This document shows, in pieces, positions 32,501-45,606 of a stretch of DNA of 64,000 bases; within the stretch, counting starts at the first letter, position 1; each line of letters opens with the position of its first letter. Location of the stretch: positions 186,001 through 250,000 of the forward strand of contig JAWPHD010001209.1 of assembly GCA_037043455.1 (NCBI GenBank). The letters are read 5' to 3'. This stretch comes from Cyrtodaria siliqua (taxonomy: Eukaryota > Mollusca > Bivalvia > Adapedonta > Hiatellidae). Below the pieces are notes generated by a model. The model was not told the DNA's origin and did not search any database. It saw only the letters and a list, made by a program, of their open reading frames with translations. The position numbers and the translations under genes were made by a program.

Positions 32501-34029
32501 ATTATATATAAAAAAAAAATAATATGTGCTTTCTGACAAATGCACATCATTTATAGATTTACTGAAATAAATCTCGCGCGTACAAACACCGATCTTCACT
32601 TCATCCACAAGTAATTGCATGCTATTGAGCAATGTTATCAACTCAGGTAAAAAAAACACACACCTGTTTACCTTGACACGCAGCCATGCATATACGGTAA
32701 TTTACTTTCATTGATATTGTTTACTTGTAAATAACACTGTGTGTTGTAACTCACAGTATTTACGTTAACACTATTTGTGAAAATGCACTTTAAAAGAGTA
32801 TATTATGCAATTGTATTAACGATGTTTAGATAAATCCGAGATGGTTCTAGGGTGCACCAAACTTCACTCTTACCCTATTTCATTCCAGTAAAATGGGACA
32901 GTGTAAATAAAGATATCCCTGCTAGGTTATATTCTCTAACAAACAAGGCAGCATTAATGGGCAATATAAGTGTAACACAAGGTCTGTAATTCATATTGCA
33001 CTAAATACCAGTATTATTGTAGTGTCCAAAACAAAATTATGTATTTCAGATAAAAAACAGAGTGTCAATAAATTCATAGCTTTGTGCAAAAAAAAAAGAC
33101 TTTGTTTATCTTGATCTACACAATCTGTTAGTTGAAATCAGTCAGAATATTTATTTTGTAATTCTGGTACTGAGATACAAAGTATGTTTAAACAAATTGA
33201 GATTATTTGGGTGCAATTAATGTGAATGTTCAACAACGTAAAAATCATTTTGTCAAAATAACCATTTTTTGGTCTATAATTTTGCGTCATGATGACATTC
33301 ATTAACAAAAGCCAAAATATACAATGCATTGTGTATCTTTCAAGACATATCAATATATAAAAGTGAATCTAACACCAGTACCTGGCGTTAGAAAACCCTC
33401 TATTTGTAACGGCTGCATTTATCGCAAAATGGTTTTAGGACATAATGATGTGGCAACCTGATTATGCTGATCATTTCCAGATGCACGATACTTTAATTTT
33501 CATCTTTTATGACACATCCCTGGGACAAATATAGCGAAAATGGCGTGTGGTTATTTAGGGACTCGAGGCACAATATAACTATATAAAACGAGTTTTGACC
33601 GCCTGCATAAAGAGGCCTCTCTATAGGGTTGCAACTTGCGGAACTTGCAGTAATTTATTATAACAGTTTCCACCTTGTGATACTAACGTCCTCTATACCA
33701 TTTGAGATTGCATGTTCATGTGTGGTGTATTTCTTAGTTAACGATGCGTAGATGCACAGTTATTTTTCGTATTTTCGTTCTGTCTGCTGGGGTCCCCTAG
33801 GGTTGTAATCGGGTAAAACACAAACAATTACTGTCTTGTCCTAATGGGAATGCATTTATTAAAACGAGTTTTGCTACCATAGTGTAAAGAGGTCACTTTA
33901 CATATGTACTTACAGTAATTTCTGTTTCTGTGCGGCTGCCATTTTGCTCAATGCATGGCAAAGGGTTTTGTCTTATGTGCCACAACAACTAATATTGCCC
34001 CCACCACCCCTCTGCCACAGACTTCATAT
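32501..34029. other. Gene-free region
   Basis: No coding motif is seen. Two similar stretches, AAACGAGTTTTGACC...CATAAAGAGG near 33,578 and AAACGAGTTTTGCTACC...GTAAAGAGG near 33,853, look like a diverged direct duplication of about 275-bp spacing. Confidence 0.45.
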
Positions 34030-34750
34030 AACAAGTAAAGCGATACAGGAGGGCCTCTTGTTCTAACGTTCTATTTTCTACCTTTCTCTTTCTGTTAAAC
34101 TAAATGTTTCTTTTTATATATAATATAATAACTTATTGTTGAACATAATTTCATAACTATTGCTTTTGTACATTATTGTATTTTTTGTTTTTAACATTTT
34201 TATTTCAAATATCAAGTTCACATACATTTTTTCGACATACAATACAGATGTGATTGTTACGACCTCATACAAGTGTTAAGAATTTAGTCATACATGGAAT
34301 GATTATACTATATAACGTATTACTAATTACTGCTAATTAACCTATAGTTCAAAGCATATCCTGAATCACATTCCATCTTTTATTTAATAATATATCCTTT
34401 TTCTAAGGGGTACATCTAGGCTATATTCAGAACAATTCAATATTTCTAAATAATTTAACTTGTTCTACATGTATATAAACAGAGTAGATTGGAAGACATT
34501 TTCTCAATTTGCAAGAATAAATATATATTTGTTATAGAGAAGCGCTAAAATATATAAAATACTGTCAATGTCTGTTACACATTTAAAGCCTAGAATGATA
34601 TCCTTCGGTTTTAATTCTAACGAAATATCACATTCTACCTTCAGACCGAAAAGCTCTATAAGAATATTTCTGGAAAAGATGCATCGTAAAATAAATGTAA
34701 AATAGTTTCTTTAGAATTATTACAAAAAGTACACAGTTCGGTTGTGAAAC
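34030..34750 (-). pseudogene. LINE C-terminal fragment (L1/Tx1-like)
   Basis: On the minus strand ELCTFCNNSKETILHLFYD (about 34,745-34,690) is the zinc knuckle, followed after a frameshift by LELKPKDIILGFKCVTDID and SILYILALLYNKYIFI, a typical L1/Tx1 tail. Several stops interrupt it. The 3' limit near 34,030 is a guess based on the end of T-rich sequence. Confidence 0.6.
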
Positions 34751-35888
34751 AGAGATATAATATTAAAAACAAAAAAGAAACAGTGAGTTGTTCTTGTCAG
34801 TCATCGGTCGGTCTTCTAACTGATATCAAATATATAAGTGTTTTAACGGTATAAACAGGTTTATGGTAAACCTAAATGGATTTTAAACTTAAAATGTACT
34901 GTTCGCCGTTCATCATTTTATATTTCACTAAAATACATTTTACATACTTTAAACATATTTTGAAAAGTTTGGCCACGAGAAATTGATGACTGTTAATGAC
35001 AATTATTTCTTAAATGCTTGATATTTTTTCAAAATGTTTGACTTTTTCCCCTCGAAAAGCTATATTTTTTAGATCATTAATTAATGACATCATTGCACCA
35101 ACACTATATTGGCAGAACAACAAAGAAAATTAAAAACTGCAAATTATATTACCCTTTATTTATTATGCATGTATGCAAGCAGATGATATAGATAATAAAC
35201 CGAGGTGTAATTTTAATGTTGCAAACACTTCAAAATTGCGTCTTTTTAAAAACTATAATGAAAAAAATGATATTTCACAGCGTGGCCCTCAATTTTACTG
35301 TTAAAAGCCAGTATTTTATTTCTAACTTAAAACATAATGCACCGCATATTAATCTTGCAACTTAGTTTGGAAGATTTTAATTCAAATAAAACAATATCAT
35401 CTTGCCGACTATATTTGATTTTGTCTGTTTATCACTAATACTAACATGCCTCCTATCATATTTTTTAAAAAAGGTAATCAACATACATTCGAATACAACT
35501 GAGAATTAGTAAATGGGCAAAGAATACTTACATTAGATTCCTGGAAGAACAACTTAATATCGCCATTTTAAAGTTTAAAAATTATTATTGGTAAAGCTCT
35601 CTTGCCAAAGAAAACATCACATAAATTGAGAAAATATGATAATCCAAAGATTAGTCTAGCGCATGCGCAATCACCGAAGTACAGCCCGGACTCGATAATT
35701 TGGCGTTGTTTTGGATCAATACAATACAATAATTTCTTGCATACCATATATGGATATCCGCGTTTTACATGGGGGATGGAAAGTCTTATCTTTATGGGCA
35801 AAGATAAACGTTTATCTTTATGGGTAAAGATAAAAGCCACGCGCATCCTGTAACACGGACTACTTTCGCACTACTTTTATGTATTCTT
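34751..35888. other. Gene-free AT-rich region with a 24-bp repeat
   Basis: No gene is recognised. At about 35,788-35,836 the word TATCTTTATGGG(C/T)AAAGATAAA occurs twice in tandem and is partly self-complementary. A GCGCATGCGC word (NRF1-like) occurs near 35,660, but no gene start can be tied to it. Confidence 0.4.
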
Positions 35889-36845
35889 ATAAGGTGTCAG
35901 ACCGGTCAGGAAGTACTTCCGGGTCGTAGAGTGCTAAAATAATTCCTTGAAAAAATCCAAACCTAAAATAGTTCCTTGGAAAAATCCAAATTTCTAGTTT
36001 GCATGTATTTTTCCCAAGATTAGTTTTTATTTCGTTGTTAAATCTAACCTGAGGTTAAAGTAGCATGTCTGTTGTCATGAATAGTAAGTATTTTACTGTG
36101 TTTGTCAGGATTATTTCTTTGGAGAGTATGAGCACAGAGGTTAGGTAGAGATGTGGTTTTGACAGATGTTTTTTTCAAAATACGCATACAGTCGTTCCCG
36201 ATTGAGCATGAAAATACATCGCTTGTGTCAATGGATGTTTGACACATCAGACATGTAAACAACCGATGACGACGTCCAATAAAATGGAAGTACTCATCGA
36301 ATTGAAACTAGTTGACACCTCACACTCGTCCCACTTACAAGTATCACGTGACCAAAATCAATATCATAAACTGAAGATATGTACAGATGTTCCAACGCGG
36401 AACTGCGCGGACGTAAATTATTTGATCATCGCGGATTTCCCCCCAGAGTTAACTGAGTTCCATCGCGGTCCGTTGCGATCCGCGGCAATCACAAAGTCCG
36501 AGAATGCTGACGAAAACTTGCCTTCGCGGTAATTATGACCCAAGGCTAATCCATCGCAGGATCGCGATGATTTTCTAAATGACTGAAAACTCGGCAGCTC
36601 GATATTTTGCAGTTTTATCTTCATGTGTGCACACATAATAAATTTAGTTCATTTAATGAACAACAACAACATGTTCAGTGTGTACATGCACCTGTTTAGA
36701 AACCATTTGAAACCATTTAATAATCCAAATAAAATAAAACAATCACACGCAATCAAGCGAGGTAAATTTCCACTCTGTTGCTAGGTACGTTGCTATCCGC
36801 GCATGTACTGTGTATTGAATAGTGAGTACACAGTCAGAAGCTGAA

Positions 36846-36900
36846 TTAAAGGGACACACGGAAATCTAATTGCACAAAACTTGACAAAGCATAATGTAAA
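36846..36900. mobile_element. TTAA MITE end fragment
   Basis: TTAA followed by AGGGACACACGGAAATCTAA matches one terminus of the MITE family at 9111, 45,281 and 55,867. The opposite terminus is missing; the next array starts about 30-80 bp later. Confidence 0.45.
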
Positions 36901-36929
36901 ACAAGAAATATCACTGTTAGGGATAAATG

Positions 36930-37925
36930 CCCCCGAAGTGTCCTTTGACCTCTAAATATGACCTTGACCTTGGAGCCATGGACCTGGATTTTCTGCACAA
37001 CATGTCGTTTGGTTGTGGTGAGCACTTGTGCCAAGTTATTTGAAAATCCGTCCAGGCATGCAAAAGTTATTGACCGGACACGATTTGACCTTTGACCTCT
37101 TAGTGTGACCTTGGCCTTGGGGCCACATACCTGGATTTTATGCGCGGCACATCGTCTTGTTGTGATGAGCAATTGTGCCCAGTTATTTGAAAATCCGTCA
37201 ATGAATGCCAGAGTTATTGACCAGACACAATTTGACTATTGACCACCAAGTGTGACCTTGACCTTGAAGACCTGGGTTTTGCGCGCGACACATCGTCTTA
37301 TTATGGTGATGACTTGTGACAAGTTATTTAAAAATCCCTGCATGTGTTGTGACGTTACGGTCCGGACACGAAATTGCGTACCTGTTTTTAACCTATGAAA
37401 TTCATGTGTGACCTTGACCTTTGATGTACGGACCTGGGTTTTGCGCGCGACACATCGTCTTGTTATGGTGATCACTTGTGCAAAGAAATTTAAAAATCCC
37501 TGCAGTGGTTGTGTCGTTACGGTCCGGAAACGAAATTGCGTACCCGTTTTTGACCTATGAATTTCAAGTGTGACCTTGACCTTTGAGGTACGAACTGTGT
37601 TTTGCGCGCGACACATCATCTTGTTATGGTGATCACTTGTGCCAAGTTATTTAAAAATCCCTACAAGGGTTGTGACGTTACGGTCCGGACACGAAATTGC
37701 GTACCTGTTTTTGACCTATGAACTTCAAGTGTGACCTTGACCTTTGAGGTACGGACCTGGGTTTTGTGCGCGACACGTCGTCTTGTTATGGTGATCACTT
37801 GTGCCAAGTTAATCAAAAATCCATGCAGGGGTTTTAAAGGTACAGTCCGGACACGAACTGCGGAATGACGGACAGACAGAATCCGGACAGACGGACTGTG
37901 CGATTACTATAATTTTTCGGGGGCA
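36930..37925. repeat. 148-162-bp tandem array, second 'pearl'-like block
   Basis: Units with GTGTGACCTTGACCTTTGA, GACACATCGTCTTGTTATGG and ACGGTCCGGACACGAAATTG recur at 37,104, 37,252, 37,408, 37,570 and 37,731. The left border reads AAATGCCCCCGAA and the right border GACGGACAGACAGAAT...TTTTTCGGGGGCAT, so the ends are inverted. Architecture matches the 20,240-21,714 array although the sequence differs. Minus-strand frames of up to 127 codons here are repeat artefacts. Confidence 0.75.
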
Positions 37926-38185
37926 TAACAAAACACAAAGATGGTAAACATAATCAAAACATCTAATTTATAAGACCATTCAATTGAGTACTCTCCTAAA
38001 TGGGGAAAATTCAACACCTGCTACTCGTCACGTAGGCGCTTACCTCATACGCCGGTGATCCGAGTCAACTTGGAACATCAAAGGGTTTGTTATAGGCCCA
38101 CAGTTTTATACTCAATTTCCAACTCTACCTAAAAATTAAAATGGGCATATCCATATATTGTCTTGTGAACGGACGTTCTCGCTTG

Positions 38186-38255
38186 CCCAAGGATTTGTCC
38201 AAAATAGTATGGACAAATCCTTGTTATGGACAAATCCTTGGCTTGCCAGAGTTGT
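38186..38255. repeat. Triple CAAGGATTTGTCC palindrome
   Basis: CCCAAGGATTTGTCCA is followed by two inverted copies, TGGACAAATCCTTG and TGGACAAATCCTTGG, giving two alternative hairpins. Confidence 0.75.
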
Positions 38256-39044
38256 GTAAAACCGTGCGGACAATTTTACTCGGGAGATGTGAAAATGATG
38301 ATCGGCCACTAAATATAAATCATTTTGCTAATTTGTCATGAACCATCAAGCATCGTTCACTGCGCTAAAAATTGCGTTATTTTTTCATTGCAAGGCTGCG
38401 TGAGACCTTTCATACACATTCAAAAAACAATGATGTAGACTACATACATTTGTGTGTAAAGATCGCTTGCTACTGCGGCAACAATGGGTCGACGAATCGG
38501 TGACGAGAGTGACAACTACTCATTATATATTCACACTCTTGTTTACATTTAGCGAGGAATGGGGCGGAGTTGAACACACGATGACATTGCGTTAGTATGT
38601 ATGAAATTCCATGCTTAATCGTAAACGCCAGTAGTGTGAATGAACGGCGCGAAATGTTGAAAAACTGAATCGGTGTTTTATTCCAGATATGGGACCGTTT
38701 GCTAAACAAATGTGTTTAATACACAGAATAAAAGTGTATGTAAAGGAACGAATGTTGTGGAACTTGTGACTGATCTCTAAATATGGCCTATATTGCATTG
38801 TGTTCAATGGGCTGATTTTCACCGGTCTGACACCATAAACAAGCGGAAGGCATACGATGACAATACCTCAGGTCACTTAGATCACAATATCTACAGTAGG
38901 AGCGGTCTAAGGCGGAGTTATATTGAGTGACTGAAGGCGGAGCCATGCGTACAGCGAGTTGATACACTTACAGTACTTTATTTTAAACGAAAAATCAAAG
39001 TAATGAAAGTACTGAGCGGCGTAGGTTGGTCGAAGAGGAGTTGC

Positions 39045-40010
39045 TTCGGACAATAGTCAGGGTCCGGGTTGTACATAAGGTATATGTACGGGCTTGTATT
39101 AAGAGACAATATCCAGGGTCAAGGTTGTTCATATGGTATATGTATGGGCCTGTATTAAAGGACACTATTCAGGGTCAGGTTTGTACATTAGGTATATGTA
39201 TGGGCTTGTATTAAGGGACAATATCCAGGGTCAGGTATGTACATTAGGTATTTGTATGGGATTGTATTAGAGGACAATAGTCAAGGTCAGGTTTCTGCTT
39301 TAGATATATATATGGGGTTGTTTTACGGGACAATATCCTGGGTCAGATTTGTACATACGTAATATGTATGGGCTTGTATTATGGGATAATATCCAGGGTA
39401 AGATGTTTACATAACATACATATATGGGCCTGTATTAAAGGACACTACTCAGGGTCAGGTTTGTACATTAGGTAAATGTATGGGCTTGTATTAAGGGACA
39501 ATATCCAGGGTCAGGTATGTACATTAGGTATTTGTATGGGATTGTATTATAGGACAATAGTCAAGGTCAGGTTTCTACTTTAGATATATGTATGGGGTTG
39601 TTTTACGGGACAATATCCGGGGTCAGATTTGTACATAGGCTTGTATTATGGGACAATATCCAGGGTCAGATGTTTACATAACAAACATATATGGGCCTGT
39701 ATTAAAGGACAATATCCAGGGTCAGGTTCGTACAAACGTTATATGTATGGGCTTGTATTAAAGGACAATATCCAGGGTCAGGTTTGTACATAAGTAATAT
39801 GTATGGGCTTGTATTATGGGACAATAGTCAGTGTCAGGTTTGTACATTAGGTATATGTATGTGCTTGTATTAAGGGACAATATCCAGGGTCAGGTATGTG
39901 CATTAGGTATATGTATGACCTTGTATTACGGGACAATAGTCAGAGTCAGGTTTGTACATTCGATATATGGGGTTGTATTACGGGACAATATCCAGGGTCT
40001 TCAAGAACCG
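39045..40010. repeat. 56-bp minisatellite, about 17 units
   Basis: The word GACAATATCCAGGGTCAGG with TATGTATGGGCTTGTATTA recurs at 39,113, 39,169, 39,225, 39,281, 39,337 and 39,393, always 56 bp apart. Units diverge and a few are shortened. Open frames inside are artefacts. Confidence 0.85.
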
Positions 40011-40017
40011 CTGGACA

Positions 40018-40205
40018 GATTTCGACAGTTTTTCTTTTAAAATGATCGCCAACGCATAGACTATCAAGTTTGTTCAAATGATGTCCCCGGGGTTAAAGAT
40101 GGTTGGCTCCGAGATTTCGACAGTTTTTCTTTTAAAATGATCGCCAACGCCTAGACTATCAAGGCTGTTCAAATGATGTCCCCGGGGTCAAAGATGGCTG
40201 GCCCC
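40018..40205. repeat. 95-bp tandem duplication
   Basis: GATTTCGACAGTTTTTCTTT starts at 40,018 and again at 40,113. Each unit ends near GATGTCCCCGGGGT. It abuts the 56-bp array. Confidence 0.8.
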
Positions 40206-40384
40206 GGGTGTCTAAAGTTTGTATATTGAGATTTTGCATGTTTTTCATGGACTTATATAAGATTTTTTTTTAAAACTTCTTCTTCTCTGAAACCACAAAG
40301 CATAGAGATCTCATGTTGTGACCGTGTTACTATATGGGGTATACTCGCTTGGCTTAGGTACTCGGGGTGGTCACTTCTGTGGGG

Positions 40385-41148
40385 CCTGAGAAAACAATCA
40401 TTTAAAAATGTACATCAACTTTCTTTTAATGTATCACGTTGAAGTATAAGGGAGCAAGTCCTTATTTTTACAACACAATAAGGGTTAACATGTGCATAAT
40501 GTTACATACTAATAAATATACACATACAATTATGTTACTCCTAATTTGCTCAGAATAATGAAAGTAAGTGTATGCGAATAAAGTAAACTCGTTAAATACT
40601 TAGGTTAACGAATATAATAGTTCCTGACTCTATCATGTAAACATGAATACACAAGTCGCATTATTAGAAGAAAAATGTTTACATGTACAATATATTTGTG
40701 AATCAATCCCTTAGAATTCAAGTATGTCTGTATGAACAATATTTTTATACGTATCAGTCGGAACATAGGTTATTCACCGACTTGTTATATGCCTGCATCA
40801 AATTTACATTACATACAGATGTAGATAAACAATATTATTGAAATTGAGAAGTCGTATGGACAATGCTCGTGACCTTAAGTTAAACTTGCAATACGTTTAT
40901 TTCTAGTATTTATTCTTAGAATTATTGAACCGAAGTTGAATACTTCATTTTAGTTATGACAAACGCACAAGCATGAATTGCACATGAAACAATGCATTAT
41001 TCCAAATAGAACTAGACATAGTAAATCATGATAAAGTGTATACATATTCATGTTAAAATAATAAAGATTCTTACCTGAGAAAAAATCAATTCAGAATGTA
41101 GATCAACTTTCTTTTAATGTATCACGTTGAAGTATAAGGGAACAAGTG
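40385..41148. repeat. ~75-bp direct repeats 688 bp apart
   Basis: 40,385-40,460 and 41,073-41,148 share CCTGAGAAAA then ATCAACTTTCTTTTAATG, TATCACGTTGAAGTATAAGG. The AT-rich sequence between them has no coding signal. A tandem duplication is likelier than terminal repeats, because no primer-binding site or coding region lies between. Confidence 0.6.
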
Positions 41149-41629
41149 ATCTTTAGGTAGCTACATGCCATTTTAGCTGATCATTTCTCAGGGTGGTTGT
41201 CATGGTGAAGTGGACACTTTGACCAATGAAAATCTGTTCAGGCTATTTGCTGACCTGTAACTCTTGCATATTTTTAAATACTGACCAGTATATTTCGGCG
41301 GAACTAAATTGATTATGATTGATTAGGTCCGTAGAAATTCTCAGAGATATGACAGCAACTGCTACCAGGCGGTTCGGCATCTTCCTGTATTCAGACAGGG
41401 AATGGTCAATTGTTTAATGTGTGGTTACCTTGAAGTTCTTAAAGTATACATATTTTTCTATTAATATCACTTTTTGGCTAACCACTTGATATATAAGCCT
41501 GGTGAGAAACTCAGAGAATGGTCGTTCAGAGTTAAACTATTTGTCTAATTCCCATCTTGTCAGTTTGGGTGTGGCTTCTTTTTGAAAAATGTAAATGGAA
41601 GGTTTTCAAGCAATCAAGGGTTCCCCATC

Positions 41630-42200
41630 ATCCCGAATACATGTCCATTTAGTATAAATACAGGCGATCCGTAAAAGCTGTCGTCCCGTATCCTTCATCA
41701 TCCTGAAAACAAGCCCATTAAGTAGAAATACAGGCGACCCGTAAAGCGGTCGTCCCGTATCCTTCATCATCCTGAATACAAGCCCATTAAGTAAAAATAC
41801 TGGCGACCCATAAAAGCAGTCGACACGTATCCATTATCCCTTACACATGTCCACCAAGTATAAATACGGGCAACCCATAAAGGCAGTCGCCACATATCCC
41901 TCATCATCTCCAATACAAGCCCATTAACAAATAAATACAGGCTACCCGTAAAAGCGGTTGTCACGTATCCCTCGTCATCTACTACACTTTTCCATTAAAT
42001 ATGAATACGGATGACCCATAAAAGCATTCACCACGTATCTCTCATCATCCGAAATACAAGCCCATTAAGTATAAATACGGGCGACCCCGTAAACGCGGTT
42101 GTCACGTATCTACAACGGCTATAAAAACAGCCCCAAAAAACACTGCAGGGCATCATCATGCACAAGCCCATTATGCCGTAAAAGCGGTCGCAACTTATTA
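41630..42200. repeat. ~70-bp minisatellite, about 8 units
   Basis: Units with TCATCATCCTGAATACAAGC, CCATTAAGTA and AAATACAGGCGACCCGTAAA recur near 41,640, 41,710, 41,780, 41,847 and 41,917. Divergence rises to the right. Confidence 0.8.
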
Positions 42201-42989
42201 TCCCGAAGACCAATCCATTGGCATCCAGCACCGCAGCACCCCCAATACACATAGATCATGCGAAAACGTACATATATTAACAGTCCGGACTGTCAACAAC
42301 ACATTTATCCGGCCCTTGCACCGCTGAATACTAGTAACGCGAAACTGGGTTCAGTTTATAACCAACAGTGATCACCACTTTTTTTGCAAAAGAATTAGAA
42401 AACTTTGGCAGAGTATTCAAAATTACAGAGAAATGAATCAATTTAAGCTGTTAACAGTCCACACTATGTTGTGCCTAGCCTTATGAGGTCAGAGGATTTT
42501 CTGATGGTTTTGGGCGGAACCTTTAGAATAAAACACAAACACTAGCACTGAAAAAATACTACTGTATCTATAAAATTATAAATACATGTACTGTATTTCC
42601 CTCAATAGTAACGCCTCCCCAAATAGAGCCACACTTTTTTTTTTAGAAATCTTACCTCGATAGAAAATCCAAAATTTTTAAATTTAGTGGAAAAGACATA
42701 TATTTCAGATTCAGTCTGTGGTATACAATCTGGCAAGAACTGATTTTAAATATCCCCCCCCCCCCCCACTCCCATTGCATTTTACATGGCGCCCGAGTGC
42801 TACTATTAGGGTAAATACACGGTATGCATAATGTGTAATAAATGAACTATTTTCTATTAATGACAAATATGAGAGAGAGACCAAGATCTGCAACCACAAT
42901 CAATGTCGACAATTCAAATATTGACCACTTAAAGCTGAATGCGCCAGTACATTCACCACCTGCAACCGTGTAGAGTACACCAGTGCCCC
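42201..42989. other. Gene-free spacer with poly-C tract
   Basis: No gene is recognised. A run of more than ten C lies near 42,755-42,770. Confidence 0.45.
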
Positions 42990-43882
42990 CTGACCCAGCG
43001 AATGTTTAAGCAAGTAAACAAAGTGATAAATCGATTTACAAATTGACATCTTTAATAAAACACTTAAATCTATTTTGTTATATGGGTGTGAAATCTGGGG
43101 GTAATTTAGAAATAATAGAAAGAGTGCAATTAAGGTTTTTAAAACACGTCTTAAATATAAAAACATCTACACCAAATTGTATGGTGTATGGCGAAACCGG
43201 TACTATGCCAATTTCAATTGATATTTACACGAAAATATTATCATTTTGGTCAAAGGTAGTGTCTCCAGAAAGTAATCAACTCTCAACTGATGTGTACATA
43301 GTATTGCATAGCTTATACAAATATAGCACTAGTACAAAGAAAAAACTTAATTTTAAATAGCTTAATTGTATCAAAGAAATCTTAATTAAATGGGGGTTTA
43401 GTGGCATCTGGGAAACGCACGACTTTCCAAATAGTAAGTGGTTGATTGCATCTGCGCATCAAAAGCTCGTAGATCTGTTTTTAAACGAATGGTATGAAAC
43501 AGTTGAAAACTCTAGTAGTTATTATATATACAGATTATTTAAAACTAAATTTAGCTTTGAGAGATACTTGACAGATACACCGGGTAAACTACTCAAGTAT
43601 ATGGTAAAGTTTAGAACAAGAAACCATAAGTTACCAATTAAAACTGGACGCTGGAATAAAATTGTGCTTAATAACAGAGTTTGTACTTTATAGGAGATGA
43701 ATACTATTATATTCTAACATGTACAACACTTAGTATGTTACGAAAGACTTTTTTGAAAAAGAAATACTATAAAAAGCCGAATATACATACATTTTACAAC
43801 AGCATGAATTCAACAAACAAGAAAGAATTTAGAAAAACGTGTGAAGTTTTAAAGAAAATATTGAATAGATTCAAATAGAATA
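42990..43882 (+). pseudogene. LINE C-terminal half, same group as 59,556-62,430
   Basis: Plus-strand frames encode SILLYGCEIWG, IERVQLRFLKHVLNI and TPNCMVYGETG, then SGIWETHDFPNSKW, VKFRTRNHKLPIKTGRW, CTL and a broken knuckle GDEYYYILTC, ending in a basic tail with a stop at 43,876-43,878. These match in order the part of the minus-strand LINE at 59,556-62,430 that follows the RT core (ILNYGAEVWGF, RIYLKFLKQILNV). The copy lacks the RT catalytic region and has at least three frame breaks; a 5'-truncated insertion is the simplest reading. Confidence 0.75.
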
Positions 43883-45280
43883 GTATGCGTATATGGTATT
43901 ATGAGATTTGGAAAATGCAGTAGGAACGCCACGGACCTATAACTTATCAGTTCTGTTCGCATTTTTACTCCGCGAACATGGACTATTTCTTTGTATTTTA
44001 CGGACTATTTATCGAATTTTCAATTAAAACAGACGCCATTGTTTTGCACCCGAAATTGGACGCGCTACGTCGACGAGCACTACGGGTACCTTTGGAGTCT
44101 AACAGCACGCGTACATTGTTTCATACCGTAGATTATGTAAAAACGAATACCTTACCGGACGAAAAAACGTCCCATTATTAACACGGTGCAGTGTTGTTGA
44201 CAGGTCACCGTGACATAACTTGACACGTGAAATAGACATGGTGCAAATTGTATTTGGAATTACTGTCTGCTGCTAGAGGTCCATTATCAAGGTATTTGTT
44301 TTGTCATTAAAATGTGTTTGTTAATGAACAGTACACACCACTTTTAGATCGTACATATTTAGACATTGGCCAAATATAGTGCCTAAAAAGTGGTGTATAC
44401 TGTATAATAGAACGTTCATAATCACTATAAGAGTTTTTCGTGTACTCCGATCTTTCCAGTAACTGGATGTACTGTTAACTGTATACGTTTCGTGGAATAA
44501 AACAATTACTAGTAGAAATGCTATCAATCAACCCGGACCCCCACCCCCCACCCACGGTAGGTGTGTGTGTGTGGGGTGGGGGGGGGGGGGGAATGGAGCT
44601 TGCATACCGAAAACAAGGAGGAGATAAGGAAACTAGACACCCCCTCCACCCCCACCCCTCAGATGCATGAATGTAAATTGTTAGCGTTGTCTCAATATCA
44701 TTATGTTAATATATCATTATGTTATCCCATTTTCTCGCACATTCGTGAATACATAACCCGATACAACTACCATTTTGCTGTGAACGTGGAACAATGTTTT
44801 TAATGGATCTCCAATTCAGGCTACATTATATTTTACATGTATAATGAATGATGAGAGATGTTTTTATTACATTAACCGTGTAATTGAGCACAAGTAGTAT
44901 TCATGCTTATTCAATATAGTTCTTCTTTTTTTCTTTTCTTTTTTAAATATGTTACATTATGTATAACAAAGGATAAACTATGTCTGTTTGATCATTGAGA
45001 AGCCTCAAATGTGAATCGTGCCCTTGAGCACCTCTAAGTGAATTGATACTGACGACTTCAGAATGTCGAGCCGTATTACATATGGAGGTGGGAGCCTTTT
45101 TAAAAATTGTTTGCACTTGTGTAGTTCTTTAAATGGAGCTTGTATTACCACACGACGTGTTATGCTTGCACGGTGCTGTTCAACGTTAGAGTAAAAAATG
45201 TTTTCAGTGATAACACAGCGTGATTGTCATATGAGCTTGTGTAAACTACATGTACTGGATACATGCGAAAACAAGTTGTG
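43883..45280. other. Gene-free spacer with hairpin and G/C-rich tracts
   Basis: A hairpin at about 44,328-44,412 pairs CAGTACACACCACTTTTAG with CTAAAAAGTGGTGTATACTG. A GTGTGTGTGTGGGG tract with a long G run lies near 44,555-44,592 and a C-rich tract near 44,638-44,658. A 67-codon frame at 43,978-44,181 has no recognised motif. Confidence 0.45.
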
Positions 45281-45606
45281 TTAAAGGGACACTAGGCAGT
45301 CTTTATTTATTTAAAACTTCTGGAGTTCGGTAAGTTTTTCTGCATAACTTGCGTTTGTGCAATCATTAATATTATTTATTAGAATAGTTCAGACGAAATT
45401 GTTTTACAGATTACTTACTGTTGATAATAATGCACCTATAATATAGTTAATTATTTGATAGAATAACGAAGACAGAATGAAAACTGACACTTTTATTTAA
45501 TTTTTAATACAAGCAGGTTTAAATTTAAAGTGTTACCATGTTAACAAATGGAGATGCTAACGTTAGTGCTTGATAAATACTTCAAGATAGCCGTGTGTCC
45601 CTTTAA
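45281..45606. mobile_element. TTAA-flanked MITE, copy B
   Basis: The element 45,285-45,602 starts AGGGACACTAGGCAGTCTT and ends CCGTGTGTCCCT, flanked by TTAA on both sides. It is non-coding and belongs to the family at 9111 and 55,867. Confidence 0.85.

Larger units (their letters stand above)
35889..38838. mobile_element. Possible 2.9-kb element with 14-bp inverted ends
   Basis: GGTGTCAGACCGGT begins at 35,893 and its exact reverse complement ends at 38,834; ATAA flanks both sides (35,889-35,892 and 38,835-38,838). The interior holds a tandem array (36,930-37,925), a MITE end, a hairpin and short frames without motifs, and no transposase. A 4-bp duplication would fit a Chapaev- or Sola1-like class, which is inference. 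The similarity beyond 14 bp is weak. Confidence 0.5.

Noticed and set aside
35568..35853. Overlapping 83- and 92-codon frames on both strands as a gene
   Set aside because: They mirror one another over an AT-rich stretch with a small internal repeat; no motif or codon bias.
36044..36262. Cys-rich 72-codon minus-strand frame as a zinc-finger exon
   Set aside because: CLMCQTS and the other Cys residues do not form a recognised finger spacing; too short to support.
36846..37619. Minus-strand frames of 108-127 codons as genes
   Set aside because: They follow the 148-162-bp tandem units, and the same peptide pieces recur with the repeats.
40385..41148. LTR retrotransposon bounded by direct repeats
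   Set aside because: The repeats are only ~75 bp, no primer-binding site, polypurine tract or coding region lies between, and a tandem duplication explains them.
39045..42200. CRISPR array
   Set aside because: Units are contiguous tandem repeats without conserved short repeats and unique spacers, and the sequence is eukaryotic with no cas genes.
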